DNA of 9,176 nt from an uncultured Ruminococcus sp. (GTDB taxonomy: Bacteria; Bacillota_A; Clostridia; Oscillospirales; Ruminococcaceae). The stretch's first letter is position 1, and each line of letters opens with the position of its first letter. The notes beneath the pieces were generated by a model. The model did not search any database, had not been told where the DNA came from, and worked only from the letters and a program-made list of their open reading frames with translations. The stretch spans positions 1 to 9,176 of the forward strand of contig CACZPE010000214.1 of the NCBI GenBank assembly GCA_902782875.1, given 5' to 3'. The translations under genes were made by a program, and so were the position numbers. This document shows positions 1 through 5,785 of this stretch, one piece after another.

Positions 1-626
1 AGCGCAAGAGGGGTGTAGTCGATATCATCCGCCCTGATATTGAAAAGCCATGCTGTCTCGTCAAGTGCGGATATCAGCATTGATGCCGCACCTTTGGAGG
101 CTATCCTGTCACGCAGTGCGGCGAGCTTGTCTTTCCTGCTCTGTCCCGCATAGCGGATATCCAGCTCCCATACATCGGAATGGGGGAACTCCGGGCGGTC
201 CGTCCATATCATACCCACAAGATCCTCATCGGTACAGAGCTCCGCACCGTTTTCCGCAAGCCTTTGCGCGGTATCATAAGGTACGGTCCTGCCGTCAAAG
301 CCGATCCTGCCGCTGATATTCTCCTTTATAAAGGCAGTTACTGTCGGTACATCCTTTTCGCCCGATTTCATAAGGATATATTCTGTGCCGTCAAGCTCAG
401 CGGCTGCCTGTATGAAGTAGCGGCTGTCCGTCCAGAGATAGGCTCTGTCGGGCAGTATAAGCGCAGTACCTGCCGATCCCGTGAAGCCCGAGAAATATTC
501 CCTGCACTTGAAATATCCGCTGACGTATTCCGATGAATGGAAATCGTCCGATACAATAAGATAGGCACTCAGCTCGCGCTCTTTCATAAGCAGTCTCAGA
601 GCGGAGAGCTTTTCAGCAATGGTCAT
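1..626 (-). CDS. pepP: Xaa-Pro aminopeptidase (M24B family), N-terminal part, cut by window edge
   Basis: This reading frame starts at the ATG complementary to 624-626 and stays open to the window edge, giving about 208 residues. AAGGAGG (634-640, minus strand) lies 7 nt before the start. I translated it by hand. It matches the creatinase-like N-terminal region of cytosolic aminopeptidase P: SDDFHSSEY (about residues 26-34) corresponds to the family's D-x-H-x-SEY, followed by YFSGFTGSAGT, LWTDSRYFIQA, a D-L-V-x-x-I-W-x-x-RP segment and, near the edge, DETAWLFNIRADDIDY. The last motif is typical of the long, three-domain enzymes of roughly 600 residues. In that family the metal-binding catalytic domain is C-terminal, so here it lies outside the window and activity cannot be judged. 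The family removes an N-terminal residue preceding proline, using a dinuclear metal centre, in the cytoplasm. The gene follows the flippase on the same strand but is separated from it by a terminator. No other function fits as well. Confidence 0.9.
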   Translation of the reverse strand, partial: MTIAEKLSALRLLMKERELSAYLIVSDDFHSSEYVSGYFKCREYFSGFTGSAGTALILPDRAYLWTDSRYFIQAAAELDGTEYILMKSGEKDVPTVTAFIKENISGRIGFDGRTVPYDTAQRLAENGAELCTDEDLVGMIWTDRPEFPHSDVWELDIRYAGQSRKDKLAALRDRIASKGAASMLISALDETAWLFNIRADDIDYTPLA

Positions 627-648
627 ATATGTTCCTCCTTGATCTTTG

Positions 649-680
649 AAAAAAAGGGGCCAGCGCTGAAGCGGCCCCTT
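649..680 (-). terminator. Intrinsic terminator of the flippase gene
   Basis: On the minus strand AAGGGGCC (673-680) pairs with GGCCCCTT (654-661) across an 11-nt loop. The stem runs directly into a tract of seven T (649-655, overlapping the stem base). It starts 5 bp after the flippase stop codon and ends 9 bp before the ribosome binding site of the downstream aminopeptidase gene, so it acts between two genes of the same direction. Confidence 0.9.
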
Positions 681-684
681 GTAG

Positions 685-2115
685 TTATCTTGAAGGCGCA
701 GGACGCCTTTTGTTGAGTATCTTTTTCAGTGTGCGTACCGCGGCGCTGAAGTTCATCACTGCCGAGAGTATAAAGAGGAATATCACCCAGAATACCCACA
801 GCTTGCCGTGTATGCCTACCGCAAGAGCCATGAATATGAGCAGTGCAGCGTTTATCACAAGGCGGGGGATATTTACGTAGAACTTTATATACCGCCTAAC
901 GTCCCAGAGTCTTACCACAAAGCAGGCAAGATAGGATACCGCGGTGGCGATAGCGGCTCCCCATACGCCAAGGGGCTTTATGAGCAGGAAATTCAGCAGA
1001 AGATTGGGAAGTGCCGCAACAAGAGCGGTGTAAAGAGAGTTCTTTGAACGCTTTGTCGTGGTGTATACCGATGAAAGAAACTGGCAGAAGCACTGGAATA
1101 CCATGGATATGATGAGTATCGGCGTGAACATATATGCCTCATAGTATCTGGTGCCGTTGCTGCCGTCGGTAGTAAGTATGAACGTGAGCGGCTTTACAAG
1201 CATTATAAGTCCCGCGCCCGCAAGGAAGAGCAGCGAGCTGTATGCGCTGAATACATTCTGATAGAATTTGCCCAGCTCCTTACTGTGGCGCTCTTCTATC
1301 GAGGACATCTGCCACGCCTGATAGAACATTGTCGTCACCAGCATCAGAAGCGTGGGGAGCTTGTATGCGGCTGCGTATATGCCGTTTTCCGTCTTGCCTA
1401 TCATGCTGACTACGAACCACTGGTCCGATGAGGATGTGACCCACCAGAGCATATATGTCGGTATGAGCCATACCGAGAAGCTGAGCATCTCTCTGAAGAG
1501 CCTTCTGTCGTAGAATTTGGTGTCTGCGTATTTCCACAGGGATCCCATAAATGTCAGGAAGACGAGGGAAAGCGCGTCTGATATGATAAACGAGAGTATA
1601 TATCCCGTTACGCTCAGTTTAAGCCCTATTATGAGTATACAGTTGCATAACAGCTGTGTGAGCGTGGTGAGTATACCGTCAAGCATGAAGAGCCTTACCA
1701 TGCCCCTTGCGCGTATGAACTGCGATGCTATCTGCCTGAAGCAGGAGAAATAGCAGTATATGTACAACAGCAGCGCATAGTTGCCTATATGCTTGTTCAT
1801 CGCCACGAGCGGGCTTGCGGCCATGAATACCGCCATACCCGTCAGCAGCGCGAAATTGGCGCAGGTGAATATCTTGCGCTTGTCGTATGCCTTGTCCATA
1901 CCGAAGCGTATGACCGCATCCGCCATACTGAACGTGACGAGCGGTACAAGAAGATTGACGGTGCTGTATACGAGCGTAGCGGTAGAGTACTCCTCTTCTG
2001 CCATGAAGCGCGTGTACAGGGCAACGAGAAGGAACCCCACTATTTTAGCGAATACCTGACCCACACCGAAGATCATGGTATTGTTCATCAGCTTTTTATA
2101 TTTGTTATCTGCCAT
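685..2115 (-). CDS. Wzx-like polysaccharide flippase (MOP superfamily membrane protein)
   Basis: A 476-residue, strongly hydrophobic protein with about 12-14 likely membrane segments and short charged loops, a normal size for polysaccharide flippases. The N-terminus has the usual pattern of this group: a short K/N-rich cytoplasmic start, then a glycine-containing first helix (NNTMIFGVGQVFAKIVGFLL) ending in YTRFM, and an AVIRFGMD motif (residues 67-74) where the family has its conserved R-F-x-x-D. The C-terminus is basic (KKILNKRRPAPSR). Known members move lipid-linked oligosaccharide units across the cytoplasmic membrane for capsule, teichoic-acid or exopolysaccharide assembly. SpoVB/MurJ-like lipid flippases are the main alternative. 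AGGGTGG (2120-2126, minus strand) precedes the ATG by 4 nt. It has its own extended -10 promoter (2235-2263) and its own terminator. No glycosyltransferase or polymerase gene lies nearby in this window, so the substrate cannot be inferred. Confidence 0.85.
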   Translation of the reverse strand: MADNKYKKLMNNTMIFGVGQVFAKIVGFLLVALYTRFMAEEEYSTATLVYSTVNLLVPLVTFSMADAVIRFGMDKAYDKRKIFTCANFALLTGMAVFMAASPLVAMNKHIGNYALLLYIYCYFSCFRQIASQFIRARGMVRLFMLDGILTTLTQLLCNCILIIGLKLSVTGYILSFIISDALSLVFLTFMGSLWKYADTKFYDRRLFREMLSFSVWLIPTYMLWWVTSSSDQWFVVSMIGKTENGIYAAAYKLPTLLMLVTTMFYQAWQMSSIEERHSKELGKFYQNVFSAYSSLLFLAGAGLIMLVKPLTFILTTDGSNGTRYYEAYMFTPILIISMVFQCFCQFLSSVYTTTKRSKNSLYTALVAALPNLLLNFLLIKPLGVWGAAIATAVSYLACFVVRLWDVRRYIKFYVNIPRLVINAALLIFMALAVGIHGKLWVFWVIFLFILSAVMNFSAAVRTLKKILNKRRPAPSR

Positions 2116-2146
2116 ATTTCCACCCTGAATGTTCCGAAAGACCTGT

Positions 2147-2212
2147 CCCCGATCCGCTTTATGTATCTTACGTGCGTTATGTTTAAGCGGCTTTTTCTCT
2201 GTATTACCGGGG
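2147..2212 (-). promoter_or_regulatory. Nested stem-loop in the flippase mRNA leader
   Basis: In the leftward leader CCCCG (complement of 2208-2212) can pair with CGGGG (complement of 2147-2151). Inside it CCGCTT (complement of 2185-2190) can pair with AAGCGG (complement of 2154-2159). The two stems are nested and leave a 25-nt apical loop. The structure ends about 20 nt before the ribosome binding site. No known riboswitch class is recognised, and the stems are short, so this is tentative. Confidence 0.4.
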
Positions 2213-2234
2213 CAGTAAAATATATCACCAGATT

Positions 2235-2263
2235 ATTATAACATATAAGAGAATAAAACGCAA
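2235..2263 (-). promoter_or_regulatory. Sigma-A promoter of the flippase gene (extended -10)
   Basis: Read on the minus strand, TTGCGT (2258-2263) stands 17 bp before TATAAT (2235-2240). The -10 is preceded by TG plus one base, the extended -10 element. Transcription would begin near 2228, giving a leader of about 110 nt. Confidence 0.7.
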
Positions 2264-2294
2264 GACAGGAAAAAGAAAACTTTTTCTGACACTG

Positions 2295-2304
2295 CGGTAT
2301 ACCG
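2295..2304. repeat. Perfect palindrome CGGTATACCG, possible operator
   Basis: CGGTATACCG is a perfect 10-bp palindrome between the two divergent promoters. The related string GTATACGG follows at 2314-2321, so the core GTATAC occurs twice 16 bp apart. It is upstream of both -35 boxes, a place where a shared regulator could bind. Its shortness makes chance possible. Confidence 0.25.
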
Positions 2305-2445
2305 GAAATCAGAGTATACGGTCCGCGTGCTGTGTAATATATTTCTCAGATGGCACTGCTGTAACGGGATTTTTTGCTTGTAGCACAAAAGAAAACAGGT
2401 TTTTTTATCACAAATAACATATTTGCCGTTTGTTCCGAAAAACTA

Positions 2446-2474
2446 TTGACATTTTTTCTCGGGCGTTGTATAAT
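2446..2474 (+). promoter_or_regulatory. Consensus sigma-A promoter of the DivIVA-like/hydrogenase operon
   Basis: TTGACA (2446-2451) and TATAAT (2469-2474) both match consensus exactly with the ideal 17-bp spacer. Transcription should start near 2481, about 100 nt before the first start codon. A perfect match suggests strong, largely constitutive transcription unless something represses it. Confidence 0.93.
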
Positions 2475-2486
2475 ATGACTAAATAC

Positions 2487-2517
2487 ATATTTTATCTATG
2501 AAATAATAATAAAATAT
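2487..2517 (+). promoter_or_regulatory. All-A/T hairpin at the 5' end of the operon mRNA
   Basis: ATATTTTAT (2487-2495) and ATAAAATAT (2509-2517) are perfect inverted repeats around a 13-nt loop, beginning only about 6 nt after the predicted transcription start. A 9-bp A/U stem is weak in RNA. It may protect the 5' end or, as DNA, be a binding site in the early transcribed region. Confidence 0.35.
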
Positions 2518-2580
2518 TGTTATGAAACAGGCTCAGATACGCTTTGCGCTGTGCTGTCTTTGAACGGGAGGAATATTGAT

Positions 2581-3612
2581 ATGAACGAGTCCAGGTTTAT
2601 CAAAACAGTTACCTTCGGGGGATATGATAAGGCCGACGTGGACAAAAAACTGGAATCACTGTATACCCAGGTATTTGATCTTAAAAACGAACTGAGGGAA
2701 ACAAAGCTCCTGATCGAGGAATACAAAAAGGGCACAGAGGCTGAAAAGGCACAGGAAAACGTAATAGCAGGCGAGCGTGCGATGCTTACGAGCGCACAGG
2801 TACAGAAAGAAACTCTTTCGGATAAGGTAAAGCTCCTTGACGATGACTGCAAGGCAAAGGATAAGGAGATAGAAGATCTTAAGGAACAGCTCGCAGCTGT
2901 GAAGACACAGCTCGATGAAGCAAATTCGAGACTGACCGTATTTGAAGCAGGCTCCGATGCCGCTTCTCTCGGTACGGTATTCATAGAGGCACAGAAGGCA
3001 GCAAATACTGTTATAGAGACCTCCAAGGCAAAGGCTGATGAGCTCGAGAAGAATGCTGACAAGCTCGTTCAGAATATGGTCGACGATGCCAACAACAAGG
3101 CATCCAAGATAATATACGAGGCTGAAAAGCGTGCAGCTGAGATGGATGCGGAGAGCAAGAACAACTCCGAAAAGATGAAGGCTGCTTCGGAAAACCTCCG
3201 TGCGGTAGTGCTCAGCGAGGTAGACGGATATGCAGAGCAGATCGCTAAGCTCAGGGAAGTATTCGTAAGCTTTGAGGATATGGGCATTGCTAAGATACAG
3301 GAATCCGAGGAGCTGCTCACACGCACCAAGAAGAAGCTCACCGAGGGCGGCGTACCGGTATTCAAGAATCCTGCGGCAGTAAAGGCAGAGATACCGCCCG
3401 AGCCCGAGTATAAGAAGATCGACAACGACTTCGGCGATGACAAGAAGGACGGAAAGAAGAACGAGGAGCTTGACAAGCTCATGGCTATGGCACAGGCTAT
3501 AGGCGGCGACAAGCCTGCCGGGAAGGAAGCCAAGCCCGAGGAGAAAAAAGAGGACAAGAAGGGCGGCCTGAGCCTTGATGACCTTATGAAGCAGGCAGCT
3601 TCGCTTTCCTGA
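2581..3612 (+). CDS. DivIVA-like coiled-coil protein
   Basis: The 343-residue protein starts at ATG 2581, chosen because GGGAGG (2566-2571) lies 9 nt before it. An in-frame GTG at 2551 would put that site inside the gene. The N-terminus (residues 6-22, FIKTVTFGGYDKADVDK) fits the DivIVA membrane-binding and first coil segment, F-x(n)-F-x-GYD-x-x-x-V-D. Long heptad-like coil follows at about 22-120 and, rich in A, E, K and N, at 135-255. A P/E/K-rich flexible tail (about 256-343) contains two similar short helices, LDKLMAMAQAI (297-307) and LDDLMKQAASL (332-342). There is no signal peptide or membrane span, so it is cytoplasmic. DivIVA proteins sit on curved membrane at poles and septa and recruit partners; that this one does so is inferred. 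It is promoter-proximal to the hydrogenase-like gene, 73 bp upstream, with no terminator between them. Confidence 0.72.
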   Translation: MNESRFIKTVTFGGYDKADVDKKLESLYTQVFDLKNELRETKLLIEEYKKGTEAEKAQENVIAGERAMLTSAQVQKETLSDKVKLLDDDCKAKDKEIEDLKEQLAAVKTQLDEANSRLTVFEAGSDAASLGTVFIEAQKAANTVIETSKAKADELEKNADKLVQNMVDDANNKASKIIYEAEKRAAEMDAESKNNSEKMKAASENLRAVVLSEVDGYAEQIAKLREVFVSFEDMGIAKIQESEELLTRTKKKLTEGGVPVFKNPAAVKAEIPPEPEYKKIDNDFGDDKKDGKKNEELDKLMAMAQAIGGDKPAGKEAKPEEKKEDKKGGLSLDDLMKQAASLS

Positions 3613-3633
3613 TCCTTTAACAGATAATGCGTA

Positions 3634-3652
3634 ACGCAGGCAAAGCCTGTGT
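3634..3652 (+). promoter_or_regulatory. Intercistronic stem-loop between the two operon genes
   Basis: ACGCAGGC (3634-3641) pairs with GCCTGTGT (3645-3652), eight pairs including one G-U, around an AAA loop. No T tract follows, so it is not a standard intrinsic terminator. A role in mRNA processing or in protecting the upstream segment is possible. Confidence 0.4.
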
Positions 3653-3685
3653 GCGCTTACAGAATGAAACTTAGGAGATGTAGTT

Positions 3686-5386
3686 ATGAACGAAATAATC
3701 ATTGTAAAGCCTGATAAATGCGTTGGATGCAACGCCTGCGTGCGTGTATGTCCATCGCCCGAAGCCAACATTACCAAGATGGTGGAAGAGGGCAGATTTA
3801 TAACAAGTGTAAATACCGACAAGTGCATATGCTGCGGTGAATGTGTATCTGTCTGCAACCACGGCGCAAGAGATTATATTGATGATACCGAGGCTTGCAT
3901 GTCCAAGGTCGGCAGCGAGAAGATGATAATCCTTGCTACACCTGCGATAAAGTCCGCACTCCCCACCCAGTGGAAAGGCGTGCTTGACTGGTTCAAGAAG
4001 AAGGGCTGCATCATATTCGATGTATCTCTCGGCGCTGATATATGCACATGGGCTCACCTGCGTGCAATAGAGAGCAGACAGGTCGGAAATGTAATATCCC
4101 AGCCCTGCGCTGCGATAGTAAAGTATATAGAGACCTATCAGCCCAAGCTCCTGCAGAACCTTTCACCCATACACAGCCCTATACTCTGCACGGCTACATA
4201 CATCAGAAAGTATCAGAAGAGAAACAATCCAATCGCTGTACTTTCTCCCTGTATCGCAAAGAAGATAGAGTTCTCTGAGACAGGTATCATTGACTACAAC
4301 GTTACCATCAAGAAGGTAATGGATTACTTCGACCAGAATGATATAAAGATACCCACCAACGATGCAGACGATTATACCTATGAGTTTGAAGAGCAGCAGG
4401 GTCAGCTCGGCGGAATATATCCCCGTCCCGGCGGACTCAGAGATACTCTCTGGGCTCATAATCCCGATATAAACATCGCTACCGCAGAGGGCGTGCACAA
4501 TGTATATCCTCAGCTCGAGATGTATGCAAAGATGCCCGACAGCAAGCATCCCGAGGTGTTCGATGTACTCTCCTGCGAATTCGGATGCAACATGGGTCCC
4601 GGCACAGGTACCTCACAGAATGTATTCGATGTGCTCACCACAATGAAGGGTGTAGAGCAGCACGCACGCCAGAGACGCAGGGGCGGCGGTATGTTCAACA
4701 GAGGCGAGGACAAGCTGTTCAAGCAGTTCGATGAAGAGCTCCAGCTTTCGGACTTCATCAGAAGCTACAGCCCCGGCAGACCTTCTCTCGTGCCCTCCGA
4801 TCAGCAGCTCATACCTATATACGAGCAGATGGGCAAGTATACCGACGCAGACAGGAATTACAACTGTCATGCCTGCGGCTATCGTTCCTGCCGTGATATG
4901 GCAATGGCTATATACAGAGGACTTAATACTCCCAATAACTGCATAGTACACGCTAAGTCCGTACTTATCGCAAAGCACAGCGAACTTGCTTCCAAGCATG
5001 AGCGTCTGGCTGCCATCACAGAAGAGTGTCTGGCACTTTCGGACAAGCTGATGCACGATATCGGCAATATCGGTACGAATATGACCTCTATCGGCGAGGC
5101 TACCACAAAGACTCACGAGAGAGCAAATGTCGTGAACGATCTGCTGAAGAACATCGTTACATTCTGCAATGGCAATCCTACTATGGATGAGGGCAGTGTA
5201 AAGCAGCTCATAGCCATTCTTGAAACTACTATCAAAGCATTCGGTGCAGTTGATGATAATATCACAGCTACCAATGAGAGCTCGGGTGAGATAAACAAGT
5301 CCATCACGGATATCACCAAGCTCATAGAGGAACTTAACAGCGTGCTTCTCCAGAGTGAGGATGCAGAGCTCAAGGTTACTGAATGA
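3686..5386 (+). CDS. Sensory-type [FeFe]-hydrogenase-like protein (HydS-like, group C/D)
   Basis: Start ATG 3686 follows AGGAGA (3673-3678) by 7 nt. Domains in the 566 residues: a 2[4Fe-4S] ferredoxin domain (C12, C15, C18, C22 and C47, C50, C53, C57); a short [FeFe]-hydrogenase H-cluster domain (about 80-330); a further 4Fe-4S motif of the C-x2-C-G-x3-C type (C394, C397, C402, C419); then a helical tail (about 425-560). The four H-cluster cysteines are all present: C141 (SQPC, replacing TSCCP), C189 (SPC, replacing MPC), and C297 and C301 (SCEFGC). The proton-relay cysteine is proline (P140), and the relay glutamates of the Clostridium pasteurianum enzyme align by eye with non-acidic residues; the lysine of C-x-x-K (K192) is kept. 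Loss of the relay is known from HydS-type putative H2 sensors, including one in Ruminococcus albus. No PAS, kinase or phosphatase domain is seen. The tail (T/S/N/I-rich, IGNIGTNMTSIGEATTK) resembles chemoreceptor coils but lacks the receptor hairpin tip. A redox sensor is an alternative to an H2 sensor. Confidence 0.85.
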   Translation: MNEIIIVKPDKCVGCNACVRVCPSPEANITKMVEEGRFITSVNTDKCICCGECVSVCNHGARDYIDDTEACMSKVGSEKMIILATPAIKSALPTQWKGVLDWFKKKGCIIFDVSLGADICTWAHLRAIESRQVGNVISQPCAAIVKYIETYQPKLLQNLSPIHSPILCTATYIRKYQKRNNPIAVLSPCIAKKIEFSETGIIDYNVTIKKVMDYFDQNDIKIPTNDADDYTYEFEEQQGQLGGIYPRPGGLRDTLWAHNPDINIATAEGVHNVYPQLEMYAKMPDSKHPEVFDVLSCEFGCNMGPGTGTSQNVFDVLTTMKGVEQHARQRRRGGGMFNRGEDKLFKQFDEELQLSDFIRSYSPGRPSLVPSDQQLIPIYEQMGKYTDADRNYNCHACGYRSCRDMAMAIYRGLNTPNNCIVHAKSVLIAKHSELASKHERLAAITEECLALSDKLMHDIGNIGTNMTSIGEATTKTHERANVVNDLLKNIVTFCNGNPTMDEGSVKQLIAILETTIKAFGAVDDNITATNESSGEINKSITDITKLIEELNSVLLQSEDAELKVTE

Positions 5387-5419
5387 TCTGATCGAGTCGG
5401 GCCGTATCTCGCAAGAGCT

Positions 5420-5466
5420 GCGGTCCGTTGTTCTTAAGTGCAGGCCGCCAAGCGCACAGCTGCGGC
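5420..5466 (+). terminator. Two mutually exclusive GC hairpins after the hydrogenase gene, possible weak terminator
   Basis: GCGGTCC (5420-5426) can pair with GGCCGC (5443-5448) with one bulged T. Alternatively GCCGC (5444-5448) can pair with GCGGC (5462-5466). The second stem is followed only by TTTC, so termination would be weak. No better terminator is seen between the hydrogenase stop (5386) and the next promoter. The stretch 5387-5530 is otherwise GC-rich and without a credible gene. Confidence 0.3.
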
Positions 5467-5559
5467 TTTCACGGGCGATCTGCGGATTTTCGGGCAGGAG
5501 ATATGACGCCCCGGGTATGTCATTGTGTCAAAATAATTTTACATTTTTGGTTGATATTT

Positions 5560-5579
5560 TTACGGGAAAATTGCCGTAA
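5560..5579. repeat. 20-bp imperfect palindrome just upstream of a -35 box, possible operator
   Basis: TTACGG (5560-5565) and CCGTAA (5574-5579) are exact inverted repeats around an 8-bp A/T-rich centre that is itself nearly symmetric. The right half ends 4 bp before the -35 element at 5584. The size and position fit a dimeric regulator's binding site. It could also form a small RNA hairpin if transcription reads through from upstream. Confidence 0.4.
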
Positions 5580-5583
5580 TTTG

Positions 5584-5612
5584 TTGCAATTCAAAAAAAT
5601 ATGTGTTATAAT
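5584..5612 (+). promoter_or_regulatory. Extended -10 promoter of the 173-residue membrane protein gene
   Basis: TATAAT (5607-5612) is preceded by TG and one base (5604-5606), a perfect extended -10. A weaker -35, TTGCAA (5584-5589), stands at the ideal 17-bp spacing. The start of transcription near 5619 gives an unusually long leader of about 165 nt. Confidence 0.8.
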
Positions 5613-5623
5613 CAACATAGTGA

Positions 5624-5768
5624 TGTCCTGTCGGACAACTCTCCGCCTTTACGGAGAGGCAGCCCCGGCGCTTTAAGGGGCGGGTATCATGCAGTGCCGC
5701 TGTCACGACAGAGGCGTGATACCGTATAATATCGGAATCTGACTGCTTTGGCGACGTAACGGCAGTCA
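5624..5768 (+). promoter_or_regulatory. Structured mRNA leader with five consecutive hairpins, candidate cis-regulatory RNA
   Basis: Five stems follow each other. (1) TGTCC/GGACA, 5624-5637. (2) CTCTCCG/CGGAGAG, 5639-5658, loop of 6. (3) GCCCC/GGGGC, 5662-5681. (4) A 10-bp stem GGTATCATGC/GCGTGATACC, 5683-5723, one G-U pair, with an inner CTGT/ACAG stem at 5700-5711. (5) TGACTGC/GCAGTCA, 5740-5768. The last ends 4 nt before the GGGAGG ribosome binding site (5773-5778). I compared it from memory with purine, glycine, c-di-GMP, SAM, THF, ZTP and manganese riboswitch consensus motifs and recognised none. It may be an undescribed riboswitch, a protein-binding leader or a separate small RNA. Confidence 0.55.
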
Positions 5769-5785
5769 TATCGGGAGGAAATCTT

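Larger units (their letters stand above)
2116..2580. other. Divergent intergenic region between flippase and DivIVA-like gene
   Basis: These 465 bp contain no convincing gene. They hold a leftward promoter at 2235-2263, a rightward promoter at 2446-2474, a paired leader segment for each transcript (listed separately) and a perfect 10-bp palindrome at 2295-2304. The central part (about 2265-2440) is AT-rich with several homopolymer T or A runs and has no open frame with a ribosome binding site. Confidence 0.75.

Noticed and set aside
50..536. Rightward frames within the first 600 bp
   Set aside because: They are antisense to the aminopeptidase gene, whose motifs and ribosome binding site are clear on the minus strand.
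2551..2580. GTG start that would extend the DivIVA-like protein by 10 residues
   Set aside because: The GGGAGG ribosome binding site would fall inside the coding region, while the ATG at 2581 is correctly spaced and begins directly before the DivIVA-like motif.
3631..3660. Resemblance of CGCAGGCAAAGCCTG to a c-di-GMP-I riboswitch core
   Set aside because: The segment is a simple 8-pair hairpin of 19 nt; the second helix and the other conserved parts of that riboswitch are absent.
2656..3858. A 400-codon open frame on the minus strand opposite the DivIVA-like gene
   Set aside because: It is the antisense shadow of a Lys/Glu-rich coiled-coil gene, which gives Leu/Cys/Tyr-rich translation. It spans two real genes, has no ribosome binding site or promoter, and resembles no family.
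5355..5579. A 74-codon rightward frame overlapping the hydrogenase stop codon, considered as a frameshifted extension
   Set aside because: The hydrogenase frame ends normally. The overlapping frame has no ribosome binding site, an Arg/Ser/Cys-rich composition and no recognisable domain.
5619..5785. Match of the structured leader to glycine, purine, THF or manganese riboswitches
   Set aside because: Individual strings such as GGAGAG are present, but the conserved junction sequences of these classes are missing when compared from memory.
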